Notes: generated from the sequence alone by a model not told the origin. DNA of 64,000 nucleotides from Parascardovia denticolens DSM 10105 = JCM 12538 (GCF_001042675.1 NZ_AP012333.1:434001-498000), one strand, 5' to 3'. Counted from the stretch's first letter, positions 45,001-53,765 are shown. A program made the numbers and translations.

Positions 45001-46246
45001 CGAGAAGACATGGAAGGCCACGGTCGCCTTCACGGGGGAGTGCCGTTACTCCATCTCCGTGCGTTCCGCCGACAAGGCTGGCAACGTGGCCGAATCCGTG
45101 AAAGAGTCCGAATTCATCATCGATAAGACCCTTCCCGACCTGTCCATCACCGATGTGGCCGATCAGACAGCCTATGCCGGGGCCATCGCCCCCCGCATCG
45201 ACTCTTCGGACGCCAACCTCGACGACTATGCGACCACCTACACTCTCAAGGCCGCCCATAACAAGGATTCGGCCGTGGACCTCATGCCGAAGGTCGACCG
45301 GACGGCGACCAGCCAGAACGTGGCTTACGGGGACTTCCCCCATAAGCTTCCCTATGACGACTATTACACCTTGACCGCGGTGGCCAAGGACAAGGCCGGC
45401 AATGTGATCAAGAAGACCATTTCCTTCTCGGTCAACCGTTTCGGCTCGGTCTACTCCTTCGACCCGGCCACGCAAGGCATCCGGGGCCGGTACCTGAAGA
45501 AGGGCCAGCAGGTGGTCGTCCGCGAGACGAACGTGAGCGGGCTGAAAGCCTCCTCCCTCCACGCCGAGATGGTCAAAGGGGCCCGGACCATCCCCCTGGA
45601 CCGCAGTCAGTACACGGTCAAGACCAGCGACGACAAAGGGTGGTCCCTGACCACTTACAGCTTCCCGGCCGCCCTCTTCCGCGACGACGGTTATTACCGG
45701 CTGCAGCTGACTTCCGTGGACAAGGCCGGCAACCTGGCTCAGAACACCATGGAGGGCAAAGGGCAGGACCGCAAGTCCGCGGCTGAGGTGAACTTCGCCG
45801 TCGACTCCCGTCGACCGGACGCCTCCCTGTCGGGCGTCTCCTCGGGCGGGGTCTATTACGCCCCCTCCAAAGGCCTGTCTCTCTTCGCCCGGGACAACAT
45901 GAAGGTCCAGAAAGTGGAGCTTTACCGGGATGGGAAGCAGGTCGGGTCCTGGGATCAAGGGAGCGATTCCCCGACTCCGCCCCAGCACACGATTCAGGCG
46001 GACGGGCGTCCCCATACCTACGTCCTTAAAGTCTACGACGCCGCCGGGAACGCCTCCACCGCCCACCTTTCCCGGGTGATGGTCGCCTCCAATTGGTGGC
46101 AGTACATCCGTTCGGTGCCCTCCCTCTTCAACCGCTTCCTGGCGGCCTGCATCTTCTCCTTGGCCCTCCTGGCCGGGCTCGGCTTCCTCCTGGCCCGCCT
46201 GCGCAAGGTGAGGAAGGCCCGGCATAACCCCTTCGCGCATCGCTGA
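42038..46246 (+). CDS. Large Ig-like surface protein with N- and C-terminal membrane segments
   Basis: The 1402-residue protein has an N-terminal hydrophobic stretch (IILVLALMAGLIVCLGAFIPL, shown in part, residues 25-45) and a C-terminal span followed by a basic tail (ARLRKVRKARHNPFAHR). Between them are repeated Ig-like units marked by FTIDKTAPTISS, FTIDMTKPVINLTFD, FIIDKTLPDLS and similar. With both ends in the membrane it resembles EsaA in topology, though the fold differs. It may form the outer part of the secretion machine or bind other cells. It is the last gene of the operon and is followed by a terminator. Confidence 0.78.
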   Translation: MRNPNQNQQAGTGRHLTAHDAAKRRIILVLALMAGLIVCLGAFIPLLAPGARSFAAPTAPGFSQLTSTLSRKGEAAGPYLLSDPHGDSDSQQEADLTLTVSDADEDTSLTVTYKRTVVDDQGHKKTLPEETKEMEEGRTAFPGPVTPPAAGGQRKYTVTLDQEGLYPFSDMTFTLSYRDRESGQEKELTKTLADLVRPAQGGTDAPQGSAVALPEIFKTKGLTTLLLTKGEGKALSLIGQGDDPIEDRSVINGKGLQAARMTLSYDNPYFVHLDDLRQAWEKGHELTLTRQDASGGRPGASGQGGTADSNKASVSLKDMKATHSPGQGYRYSYDLSPLASKLGQNLTDGNYVLSYVEAGQAKAWEKVDFQLDRQKPALKVQVPQVPKEEKRKEAQVRLSKQVTIDGKKEDVLVTSTHPVITLTITDPVGLAPSSLHVTAKRSASMGDLNSRTVDLSRQAKLVSSEPTKLTYEVTLEESGLYRLADMTVSIQDRAGNFLSDDGSAVSLLTGLSDKPYDAILVDLPQPGDDALIPALSVEAANEKVGVKKTDKRTYFRGDVVEKVSLRSPWLEIYQKIPGFTIDLVTIKDSPTAETTSLPLSRFAFDRKEKTTTATFRRTVAVEGNYQLSLKVLGKTGEPVLFTIDKTAPTISSLTLSPQGKVSWGWIFSSRKVTISLDGLDDMVSGLDPSSVHFALYNKRPAGPNAPALTVTPGRGNDRGSADSSSDRAAKDQTGKDQAGKISFTVDGNGTRLTFADTVITFSDLAGNTTKVTLSDFFKDAQGKAKYRSNIADKGVQGLAIDQDRPQITLSYDNNAVHQEKFFSAARTATFRLTDSSFDLIRRNDQQRVIVAVSHDGSTRGLRAKDFSPVHGEPGVWFAQVTCDADGDWILLAHMTDPVGQTSDLVRSSFTIDMTKPVINLTFDNNDSANGNYYKANRTATITVFDRNADLSATQIMVTAKDSHGKPVPAPAPSAWTVSSAGSQSRIRNEKTWKATVAFTGECRYSISVRSADKAGNVAESVKESEFIIDKTLPDLSITDVADQTAYAGAIAPRIDSSDANLDDYATTYTLKAAHNKDSAVDLMPKVDRTATSQNVAYGDFPHKLPYDDYYTLTAVAKDKAGNVIKKTISFSVNRFGSVYSFDPATQGIRGRYLKKGQQVVVRETNVSGLKASSLHAEMVKGARTIPLDRSQYTVKTSDDKGWSLTTYSFPAALFRDDGYYRLQLTSVDKAGNLAQNTMEGKGQDRKSAAEVNFAVDSRRPDASLSGVSSGGVYYAPSKGLSLFARDNMKVQKVELYRDGKQVGSWDQGSDSPTPPQHTIQADGRPHTYVLKVYDAAGNASTAHLSRVMVASNWWQYIRSVPSLFNRFLAACIFSLALLAGLGFLLARLRKVRKARHNPFAHR

Positions 46247-46332
46247 CGCCGGTCGGGTCGGAGCGGAACAGAAGAGATCGGAAATAGATCAGATCAGATT
46301 CGAACGAAGCGGAACGGAACGAATCAGATCAG

Positions 46333-46373
46333 AGCCTTGGGCTCTCCGAATGAGGGTCCAAGGCTTTTCTTTT
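46333..46373 (+). terminator. Rho-independent terminator of the T7SS operon
   Basis: Arms AGCCTTGG (46333-46340) and CCAAGGCT (46358-46365) are followed by TTTTCTTTT. Confidence 0.8.
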
Positions 46374-46523
46374 CGCAAGTATAAATATATTTTTTCTCGG
46401 CTATTCGCTCTTTTCTTGATTCCTTGTCGGTGATGGAACCTTGTCCGCTTCCTTCGCGTCTTGCCTTTGGCCGGGGCATGCCGTGTTTCCTCCAAGTTGA
46501 CAGAGTGATTTTCTGTGCTTATG

Positions 46524-46545
46524 ATTGCGGTAACGTTTTCGCAAT
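46524..46545. promoter_or_regulatory. LacI-family operator candidate for rbsR
   Basis: ATTGCGGTAACG/TTTTCGCAAT is a 22-bp near palindrome with 9 of 11 pairs matching and a central CG, the usual form of LacI/PurR-type operators. A weaker site (GCGAATACGTTTGCG) is centred near 46579-46580, and a third partial one (GAAACGTATC) lies just before rbsA at about 47876-47885. Confidence 0.55.
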
Positions 46546-46775
46546 GGAATCGCAATGAAAGCTTTACTATCGCGAATACGTTTGCGTACTCATATCGGTT
46601 TCGGAGATGAAGCCGGTTTGACGGCACAGGCATCTCGCAGTCGTGATTCCCTGCGCCAGGCATAAGACAAGACGGATGGAAGCATCGGACCAGGAAGGAC
46701 CGGATCGCCCCATCCCTTCGGCAGAGGGCCCTCGCGGGCATCCTCCTATGGTACCTTTTATAGAAGGGAGGTGTC

Positions 46776-47777
46776 ATGGCATACGTGACGATACGCGATG
46801 TAGCATTGCGATCCGGAACGTCCATTTCGACAGTTTCGCGCGCTTTGAACAACAGCGGCCGCATTTCCCCGGCGACCAAAGCCGCCATCGAGCAAGCCGC
46901 TCGCGAGCTCGGTTATATCCCCGACTCCCGGGCCAAAGCGATGCGGTCCACCAAGACCAGCCTGGTCGCTCTGCTCGTTCCCGATATCCGCAATCCCTAC
47001 TTCGCCGATCTCGCGTATGCGATCCAAGACACGTTATTCGACGCAGGTTACTGCACGTCCATCGGCACTTCTTCCGAGAACGGCGAAAAGCAGGACGCTT
47101 ACATCACCAGTATGCTTTCCCAGCACGTCGATGGGGCCATCATCGTCCCTCGAGGGGGAGCGACCCCGGCCATGAGGGCGATTGTGGAAAAGAACGTCCC
47201 CATGGTCTTCGTCGACCGTCATGTGAGCGATATGCATGAAGTCCCCGTCGTGGATTCCGACCCGGCCCCGGGCCTGTCCCAAGCCTTGAACGACCTTCAT
47301 GACCGTGGCTTCACCCGTGTGGGTTATATCTCCGGGCCCATCCTCGATTCGCCTACTTTCCAGGAAAGGGAGGCGGCCTTCAGGACCATCGCCGGCACCC
47401 TTTTCCGGGAAGACGGGATTTTTGTGGAATCGACCAGCTTCGGCCACGTTTCATGCGCGTCCGTCATGAGGAAGATGCGCTCCTGGGGCGTCCAAGCGGT
47501 GATTTTCGGCTATTCCCAAGACGCCATCCAAGCGATTTCCTTGATGGGGTCCCGCGGCTTCGTCATCGGCAAAGACATCTCCCTCATCTCTTTCGATGAT
47601 TTGGAGATGTTCACCTTGACGACCCCCCGGATTTCCGTCATCTCCCAACAGGTGCAGAAAATCGGGTCCCTGGGGGCCAAGCTCCTCCTCGACCGCGTGG
47701 AGAAGCGGGGCCGGGCCGAATCCCAGAGGGTCAAGACCCTTTACATCCCACGGGAATCGGTGGCCGCGGCCCTGTAG
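46776..47777 (+). CDS. rbsR: LacI-family repressor of the ribose operon
   Basis: The 333-residue protein has the LacI head VTIRDVALRSGTSISTVSRAL with hinge region LGYIPDSRAKAMRS. The sugar-binding core includes VALLVPDIRNPYFADLAYA and ISLISFDDLEMFTL. The genes that follow make ribose the likely signal. GGGAGGT eight bases upstream fixes the start. Palindromes upstream of this gene and of rbsA would allow autoregulation and control of the operon. Confidence 0.88.
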   Translation: MAYVTIRDVALRSGTSISTVSRALNNSGRISPATKAAIEQAARELGYIPDSRAKAMRSTKTSLVALLVPDIRNPYFADLAYAIQDTLFDAGYCTSIGTSSENGEKQDAYITSMLSQHVDGAIIVPRGGATPAMRAIVEKNVPMVFVDRHVSDMHEVPVVDSDPAPGLSQALNDLHDRGFTRVGYISGPILDSPTFQEREAAFRTIAGTLFREDGIFVESTSFGHVSCASVMRKMRSWGVQAVIFGYSQDAIQAISLMGSRGFVIGKDISLISFDDLEMFTLTTPRISVISQQVQKIGSLGAKLLLDRVEKRGRAESQRVKTLYIPRESVAAAL

Positions 47778-47900
47778 CCCTTTCGCTTCAGGCCAGGACG
47801 CGCAGGACGCGCAGGCTGATAAGTTCGAATAACGAGTCATTCACGATACTCATTTTCCATAGGGAATTCATTCAGAAACGTATCGAACGAAAGCGAAACA

Positions 47901-49445
47901 ATGACTCAAATATCTCTTAGAGGCGTTTCCAAGATCTTCGGGAACACCATGGTGGTGGATGATGTCTCAGTGACGGTGAACCCTTCGCAAGTCCACGTGC
48001 TCCTTGGGGAGAACGGGGCCGGGAAATCGACCGTCATCAAGATGATGAGCGGCATCTACCAGCCGGACAAAGGGCATATCGAGATCGACGGGAAAGAGAC
48101 CCGGATCCCCGATGTGAACGCCGCCCGGGACTTGGGCATAGCCGTCATCCACCAGGAGCTCAACCTGGTCCCGCAGCTGTCCATCATGGAGAACCTCTTC
48201 CTGGGGCATCTGCCGACGCATGGAGGATTCGTCGACCGGGCGGCCATGCGCAAGCAGGCCAAGCGGGCTTTGGCCCGCATCGGTCTCGAGGAAGACGTGG
48301 ACAAGCCAATGGGCGAACTGGGCGTCGCCCGCCAGCAGATGGTGGAAATCGCCAAAGCCCTGATGCAGAACGCATCCGTCCTCATCCTGGACGAGCCGAC
48401 CGCCGCCTTGACCCGCAAGGAATGCGAGCAGCTTTTCCTCATCATGGAGGAACTCAAGAAGCAAGGCGTGGCCATGGTCTTCATCTCCCATCACATGGAT
48501 GAGATCCAACGCATCGGGGACGTCGTCACCGTCCTGCGTGACGGCAAGTACATCGCCACCGTCCCTGCCAGCACACCGGAGCCTGAGTTGGTCAAACTCA
48601 TGGTCGGCCGGCAGATCGAGAACCAGTATCCCCACGCCAAGCACGAACCAGGCGAAGTCCTGCTTTCGGTGAAAGACCTGACCCGGGCCGGGGCCATCGA
48701 CCATGTCTCCTTCGAGGTCAGGGCCGGGGAAGTGGTCGGACTGGCCGGTTTGGTCGGGGCCGGGCGGACGGAAGTCATCCGGGCAATCTTCGGGGCCGAT
48801 CCTTACGATTCGGGTTCCGTCTTCGTGGGCGGAAAAAAGCTACCCATGGCGGACATCTCCCGCAGCATCGCCGCCGGGATGGGCCTGGTTCCGGAAGACC
48901 GTCGGTCCCAGGGCCTGATCCTGGAAGCCTCGGTCGCCGACAACCTGGGCCTGGCCACCCTGCTGCCCACTTCCCACGCCGGTTTCGCCGACCTCAAAGG
49001 TCAGCGGGCCAGGGAAAAGAAGGTGGCGGACCAGCTGCGTATCCGCATGGCCAGCATCGACCAAACGGCCGGATCCTTGTCGGGCGGCAACCAGCAGAAG
49101 ATCGTCTTCGGCAAGTGGACCACCTCCCAGGCCAAGGTCCTGCTTCTGGACGAACCCACCCGAGGGGTGGACGTAGGCGCCCGCGTGGAGATCTACGAGC
49201 TCATCGACGCGGTCGTCTCCCAAGGAGGGGCCGTTCTCATGGCTTCTTCGGATTTGCCGGAAGTGCTCGGCATGTCGGACCGGATCCTGGTCATGAGCAA
49301 TGGAAGGCTCAGTGGGCAGATGCCGGCCGATCAGGCCACTCAGGAAAAGATCATGGCTTTGGCCGTCTCCCATATGGACGGCGAGGAAAAGAACGAGGCC
49401 GATGGCCATGACGACAAGATGAATTCTCAGGAAAGGGACAATTAA
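47901..49445 (+). CDS. rbsA: Ribose ABC importer, double ATPase
   Basis: The 514-residue protein has two ABC domains as in sugar importers of the CUT2 class. Domain 1 has Walker A GENGAGKST and Walker B LILDEPTAALT. Domain 2 has a degenerate P-loop region (GLVGAGRTEV), signature LSGGNQQK and LLLDEPTRGVD. It powers the RbsC permease. Ribosome-site strength at this start is weak (GAAAGCGAAACA). rbsC follows after 1 bp. Confidence 0.93.
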   Translation: MTQISLRGVSKIFGNTMVVDDVSVTVNPSQVHVLLGENGAGKSTVIKMMSGIYQPDKGHIEIDGKETRIPDVNAARDLGIAVIHQELNLVPQLSIMENLFLGHLPTHGGFVDRAAMRKQAKRALARIGLEEDVDKPMGELGVARQQMVEIAKALMQNASVLILDEPTAALTRKECEQLFLIMEELKKQGVAMVFISHHMDEIQRIGDVVTVLRDGKYIATVPASTPEPELVKLMVGRQIENQYPHAKHEPGEVLLSVKDLTRAGAIDHVSFEVRAGEVVGLAGLVGAGRTEVIRAIFGADPYDSGSVFVGGKKLPMADISRSIAAGMGLVPEDRRSQGLILEASVADNLGLATLLPTSHAGFADLKGQRAREKKVADQLRIRMASIDQTAGSLSGGNQQKIVFGKWTTSQAKVLLLDEPTRGVDVGARVEIYELIDAVVSQGGAVLMASSDLPEVLGMSDRILVMSNGRLSGQMPADQATQEKIMALAVSHMDGEEKNEADGHDDKMNSQERDN

Positions 49446-49446
49446 G

Positions 49447-50427
49447 ATGACTTTTTCTACTTCTCAGACGCGGACTGGAAACTCCGTCGGCGCCAACATT
49501 CGTACTTTCATCGCCCGCAACGGGGCTTTGGTGGGATTGGTCCTCCTCTGCCTCGTCCTGGCGTTCGCCACTCCGGCCTTTTTGACAGGAGCCAACCTGC
49601 TGAACGTGGGCATCCAGGCCTCCACCATCGCCATCTTGGCTTTCGGCGAGACCTTCGCCATCGTGGCCGCGGGGATCGACCTGTCCGTGGGGGCCGTGGC
49701 GGCCTTCTCCAGCATGGTCGTCGCCTACACCGGGGCCTCTCTGGGCATGCCCGCCTGGCTGACCGTGATCGTGGGCGTCCTGGCCGGCGCCTTCTTCGGC
49801 GCTCTGTCCGGCATCGCCAACGCCTTCCTCAAACTCCCCTCCTTCATCGCCACCCTCGCCACCATGTCCATCGCCCGAGGCCTGACCTTGGTCATCTCCG
49901 ACGGCCGGCCCATCTCCACCTCCGGCTTGGTCAACTTCTTCGGTAGCACGGTGCTCGGCATCCCTGTGCCGATCGTCACCATGATCATCATGGGGGTCAT
50001 TGCGGCGGTGATCTTGAATTTCACCAGCATCGGACGTTCCATCTACGCCGTTGGCGGCAACATGGAGGCCTCGCGCCTGTCCGGCATCCACGTCCATAAG
50101 ACCCAGATCATCGTCTTCGTCCTCTCCGGCATCTTCGCCGCCGTGGCGGGCCTGGTCATCGCCGGCCGTCTGCATTCGGTCCAGCCTCAAGCCGCCAGTG
50201 GTTATGAGATGGACGCCATCGCCTCCACCGTCATCGGCGGGGCCTCCCTGTCCGGCGGCAAGGGGAAGATCTCCGGCACTTTCGTTGGCGCCATCCTTCT
50301 GGCCGTCATCCGCAATGGCTTGAACATCCTCAACGTATCCTCCTTCTGGCAGCAAGTGGTCATCGGCCTGGTCATCGCCATCGCCGTGAGCATCGACACC
50401 CTGCGGCGCAAGCAGGACACCCACTGA
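49447..50427 (+). CDS. rbsC: Ribose ABC importer, permease
   Basis: The 326-residue membrane protein has about ten hydrophobic segments and CUT2 permease motifs: GIDLSVGAVAAFSSMVVA near residue 78, and GRSIYAVGGNMEASRLSGI near 197, then VIGGASLSGGKGKISGT near 260. It forms the membrane channel with RbsA. AGGAAAGGG upstream of the ATG serves as the ribosome site across the rbsA stop. Confidence 0.93.
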   Translation: MTFSTSQTRTGNSVGANIRTFIARNGALVGLVLLCLVLAFATPAFLTGANLLNVGIQASTIAILAFGETFAIVAAGIDLSVGAVAAFSSMVVAYTGASLGMPAWLTVIVGVLAGAFFGALSGIANAFLKLPSFIATLATMSIARGLTLVISDGRPISTSGLVNFFGSTVLGIPVPIVTMIIMGVIAAVILNFTSIGRSIYAVGGNMEASRLSGIHVHKTQIIVFVLSGIFAAVAGLVIAGRLHSVQPQAASGYEMDAIASTVIGGASLSGGKGKISGTFVGAILLAVIRNGLNILNVSSFWQQVVIGLVIAIAVSIDTLRRKQDTH

Positions 50428-50555
50428 GTCTCCGTTCGCAAAAGCCAAGCAAATAAATTAATCCAAGCAAACAAACAAAACCCAGGAAAACAAACAGAAT
50501 CAAGTTCATTCCTGGTCGGTGGAAAGTCCGCCCGACCGGGAGGAAAGGAATCATC

Positions 50556-51497
50556 ATGAACTCGACATTCTCAAAGATCACCCGGACCGCTTTGGCCTTG
50601 GTCTGCTCGGCCACCCTGATGGCAGGCATGGGAGCCTGCGGGGTCGGCGGTTCCGCGGCGGGTGGGGACAAGGTCTCCATCCTCATCTCCACCCTCAATA
50701 ACCCCTTCTTCGTCGACCTGCGCGACGGCGCTCAGCAGGAGGCGAAGAAGCTGGGCATCAACCTGCAGGTCTCCGACGCGCAGAACGACTCCACCACCCA
50801 GCAGAACCAGGCCCAGAACGCCCAATCCCAAGGGGCTAAGGCAGTCATCATCAACCCGGTGGATTCCGACGCCGCCGCGCCCGCCGTGGCGAGCCTGTTG
50901 GGGGCCAAGGTCCCAGTGGTGAGCGTGGACCGTTCCGTGACCGGGGAGGACGTGAACGCCCACATCGCCTCCGATAACGTCGCCGGCGGCGCCCAGGCGG
51001 CCCGGGAACTGGCCAAAGGCCTAGGCGGCAAGGGCAAGGTCATCATCCTCCAGGGGACTCCCGGCGCCGCTTCCACCCGTGACCGCGGCAAGGGCTTCAA
51101 GGACGAGATCAAGAAGTATCCCGGGATCAAGGTCGTGGCCGAACAGACCGCGAACTTCGACCGGGCCGAAGCCTTGAACGTCACGTCCAACCTCATGCAG
51201 TCCAACCCTGACGCGGTCGGCCTCTACGCGGAGAACGACGAGATGGCCCTGGGAGCCGTCCAGGCCTTGGGTTCCAAGGCTGGGAAGGACGTGAAGGTCT
51301 TCGGCTTCGATGGGACCGACGATGGTCTCAAGGCCGTCAAGAAAGGGACCATGCTGGGGACCATCGCCCAACAGCCGAAGGTCTTGGGCAAGAAGGCCGT
51401 CGACGCCGCCTACAAGCTCATCAAGGGCCAGTCGGTCGAGAAAAAGCAGGCCATCGCCGTCAAGACCGTGACCAAGGAGAACGCGGCCGAGTTTTAG
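50556..51497 (+). CDS. rbsB: Ribose-binding lipoprotein
   Basis: The 313-residue protein has a lipoprotein signal with lipobox MGAC, then the periplasmic-binding-protein fold typical of RbsB: VSILISTLNNPFFVDLRDGA, AVIINPVDSDAAAPAV, ILQGTPGAASTRDRGKGF and VKVFGFDGTDDGLKAVKKG. It delivers ribose to RbsAC from the outer surface. A strong AGGAAAGGA site precedes the ATG in a 128-bp gap that also holds a GGTCGG...CCGACC hairpin, which could raise its expression over rbsC. Confidence 0.93.
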   Translation: MNSTFSKITRTALALVCSATLMAGMGACGVGGSAAGGDKVSILISTLNNPFFVDLRDGAQQEAKKLGINLQVSDAQNDSTTQQNQAQNAQSQGAKAVIINPVDSDAAAPAVASLLGAKVPVVSVDRSVTGEDVNAHIASDNVAGGAQAARELAKGLGGKGKVIILQGTPGAASTRDRGKGFKDEIKKYPGIKVVAEQTANFDRAEALNVTSNLMQSNPDAVGLYAENDEMALGAVQALGSKAGKDVKVFGFDGTDDGLKAVKKGTMLGTIAQQPKVLGKKAVDAAYKLIKGQSVEKKQAIAVKTVTKENAAEF

Positions 51498-51518
51498 GCG
51501 ACGCGAAAGGAGTGATCA

Positions 51519-51914
51519 ATGCTGACTCATGGAATTCTGAACGCCCAGCTATCGCATGCCTTGGCCACTTTGCGCCACAAAGACCGGTTCGTGGTCTCCG
51601 ACTGCGGACTGCCCGTCCCTGAAGGGGTCGAGGTGATCGACCTGGCCCTGGTCTTCGGGGTCCCGCGGTTCGAAGACGTCCTGGATGCGATCAAAGGGGA
51701 GCTCGTCCTGGAAAACGGGCTCATGGCCAGCGAAGCGCAGGGGACCGAGCCGGAGGAGTGGGTCACATCCCGCTTCGACCTGCCTGTCTCCTATGTTCCC
51801 CATGACGGGGAAGACGGGTTCAAGTCCCGCCTGAAGGGTGTGAAGTTCGTCATAAGGACGGGGGAAACGACCTCCTATGCGAACGTCATCTTCCAGTGTG
51901 GGGTACCCTTCTAA
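51519..51914 (+). CDS. rbsD: D-ribose pyranase
   Basis: The 131-residue protein interconverts pyran and furan forms of ribose. Family landmarks are LSHALATLRHKDRFVVSDCGLP (shown in part; the catalytic His is in RHKD), VIDLALVFGVPRFEDVL and the C-terminal VIRTGETTSYANVIFQCGVPF region. AAAGGAGTG precedes the start. Position between rbsB and rbsK is typical. Confidence 0.93.
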   Translation: MLTHGILNAQLSHALATLRHKDRFVVSDCGLPVPEGVEVIDLALVFGVPRFEDVLDAIKGELVLENGLMASEAQGTEPEEWVTSRFDLPVSYVPHDGEDGFKSRLKGVKFVIRTGETTSYANVIFQCGVPF

Positions 51915-52003
51915 AGGAAGAGCAAAAAGCGAAAGGGGAGGGCCGCCGCGTCGGCCTTCATACGCCGGATGGCGGCCTTCCCCGCGAACCATGAGGAGAC
52001 ATC

Positions 52004-53005
52004 ATGAACGCAGACGAAGAGAACCGTTCCCGCCTGTCCGGCCTGTTCGAGCGGGTGGCGGCGGCGAAGGACCGGCGGATAGCCGTGATGGGGTCCATGA
52101 ACGTGGATTACACTGTGGTGACCGAGCGTCTGCCCCAGCCTGGGGAGACCGTGACCGGAGGCCCTTTGCAGGTTCTGCCGGGGGGCAAATCGGCCAATCA
52201 GGCGGCCGCGGCCGGCCGTCTGGGAGCCGGGGTGACCATGCTGGGCATGGTCGGTAGTGACGATTCCGGCGCTTTCCTGATCGACCAGCTCAAAGACGCG
52301 AGGGTGGATACTTCCTCCATCGCCGCCATGGAGGGGCCGAGCGGTTCCACGGTCATCACTGTGGACGCCGCCGGGGAGAACACCATCGTCTATTCGGCCG
52401 GGGCCAACGCCCAAGTCTCCGTTGACTACGTGACATCCCACAGTCAGGCCATCCAGTCGGCCGCGGTTCTGGGCCTGTGCCTGGAGAGCCCTTTGGACGC
52501 GGTGATCGCCGCCGCCACGGTGGCCCATAAGGCGGGGATCCCGGTCCTGTTGAATGATTCTCCTTTCCTGGCCGATCTTCCGGCCGACCTGATCGCCAAC
52601 ACCGACATCCTTCTGGTCAACGAGCACGAGGTGGCCCAGCTGCTGGGGATCGATGTGGACGGCTCCCGCACCGACATCGCCTACTGGCGACCGGTGGGGG
52701 AAAAGTTGCAGGGCTTCGGCTACTCTCAGGCCATCGTCACCCTGGGTTCCCATGGGGCCGTGGTCCTGGACGGGGACAGGCTCAGCCATGTGCCTGCCTT
52801 GTCTGTGGAAGCGGTGGACACCACCGGTTGCGGCGACTCCTTCATGGGCAGCGTCCTGGCCGGCACGTGCGCGGGCCTGAGCTTGGAAGACAGCGCTTTC
52901 ATGGCTTCGTATGTGGCCGCCGACGCCGCCTGCGGCATGGGGGCGCAGGCATCGTACGGCAGCGCCTGGCAGGTCTTGGAGTACTTCTTCCCGGAAAGCC
53001 GCTGA
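52004..53005 (+). CDS. rbsK: Ribokinase
   Basis: The 333-residue PfkB-family kinase phosphorylates ribose to ribose 5-phosphate. It has MGSMNVDYTVVTERLPQPGE at the start of the fold, the substrate motif GGKSANQAAAAGRLG, NEHEVAQLLG, and the anion-hole/base motif DTTGCGDSFMGSVLAG, where the usual GAGD reads GCGD with the catalytic Asp kept. GAGGAGA precedes the ATG. It closes the ribose operon, which ends near a large hairpin at 53118-53159. Confidence 0.92.
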   Translation: MNADEENRSRLSGLFERVAAAKDRRIAVMGSMNVDYTVVTERLPQPGETVTGGPLQVLPGGKSANQAAAAGRLGAGVTMLGMVGSDDSGAFLIDQLKDARVDTSSIAAMEGPSGSTVITVDAAGENTIVYSAGANAQVSVDYVTSHSQAIQSAAVLGLCLESPLDAVIAAATVAHKAGIPVLLNDSPFLADLPADLIANTDILLVNEHEVAQLLGIDVDGSRTDIAYWRPVGEKLQGFGYSQAIVTLGSHGAVVLDGDRLSHVPALSVEAVDTTGCGDSFMGSVLAGTCAGLSLEDSAFMASYVAADAACGMGAQASYGSAWQVLEYFFPESR

Positions 53006-53314
53006 GGGTCTTCTCGCTGGGGAGAAGGAATTCTTCCCAGCGGGCCGCTGAAATTTCCCGACGAGGGAGCTCTCGGCGAGGCATAGTCAAGGTAAGCGAG
53101 TGAAGGAACCTTCTGATATGCGATGTGGGGATGGCCGGTTGGTCATCCCCACATCGCATGGTCATCCATCTATTCATTTATGCATGCTTCGATGCTCTGG
53201 TAATCAGAGGGGCCTGAGTCCCTCGGAAGCTCGAATCCGGAGCACAGATAAGTGCTGATAATTTAGGGTTCTTGATAGGGCTCTTGACGCTTTCAAGAGC
53301 GCCGAACCAAGGTT
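53006..53314. other. Gap after rbsK with a 16-bp perfect hairpin
   Basis: Arms 53118-53133 and 53144-53159 are perfect complements (16 bp, 10-base loop), the likely end of the ribose transcript although no T run follows. GAAGGAATTCTTCC lies near 53025. The stretch 53186-53245 resembles pieces of a tRNA but does not fold as one. No ORF is seen. Confidence 0.6.
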
Positions 53315-53542
53315 TTAACCCAGAGCGCCGAACCCCACCGGATGGCTGGTCTCGGAACCGATGACGGCATAGCCGATGGCCTTGGTGGGAATCAGGATCT
53401 TACGGCCTTTGTTGTCCTGCAATTCAGCCAGGCGATCTTCCGAAGCCGCCTCGGAGATGGCTCCGGCGACCTCTTCGGCGCTGGCGTCCGTCGTGAAAGT
53501 CACGGGACGGGCCACGTTCATTATGCCGATTTCAACATCCAT
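53315..53542 (-). CDS. DUF3107 protein
   Basis: The 75-residue protein MDVEIGIMNVARPVTF... ending HPVGFGALG matches the small DUF3107 family of actinobacteria (predicted ATP-binding in databases, function unknown). The start at 53542 has AGAGGT six bases upstream; the longer frame to 53650 has no such site. Confidence 0.82.
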   Translation of the reverse strand: MDVEIGIMNVARPVTFTTDASAEEVAGAISEAASEDRLAELQDNKGRKILIPTKAIGYAVIGSETSHPVGFGALG

Positions 53543-53765
53543 TTTTACCTCTTTCCCCAGTCGGGTCTTTTCTGAAATTTTTCTTGTCCGTCTTCGCCTG
53601 CGGGGACATCCCGCCGGCTCCGATCGCGATCTGGGACCTGCTGTCGCCAACAGATTCCGTCAGCCTGTCCTCGCCGATTATTATATCGTCATGATTCGCA
53701 ACGATTCGCAGTGGCTGCGATGACCTTAACGATTGCAATGATAGAGGTCATCGAGACCGGACTTC

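Larger units (their letters stand above)
46247..46775. other. Gap between the T7SS operon and rbsR
   Basis: The first 75 bp are degenerate GGAACGAA/AGATCAG words. A terminator follows at 46333-46373, then two LacI-type operator-like palindromes (46524-46545 and a weaker one near 46571-46588). The ribosome site GGGAGGT serves rbsR. A minus-strand frame at 46289-46888 exists but overlaps rbsR and shows no family features. Confidence 0.6.

Noticed and set aside
39241-46240. Long minus-strand ORFs across the kinase and surface-protein genes (39241-41256, 41795-44113, 44429-46240)
   Set aside because: They are antisense shadows caused by codon bias; the plus-strand frames carry clear domain motifs and ribosome sites.
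46289-46888. 199-codon minus-strand ORF before rbsR
   Set aside because: It overlaps the rbsR start, operator-like sites and a terminator, and its product resembles no family.
49351-50448. 365-codon minus-strand ORF over rbsC
   Set aside because: Asp/Gly/His-rich antisense reading of a membrane-protein gene.
53186-53245. tRNA-like stretch after the ribose operon
   Set aside because: Short stems resembling anticodon and T arms are present, but there is no acceptor stem and the loop lacks the required bases.
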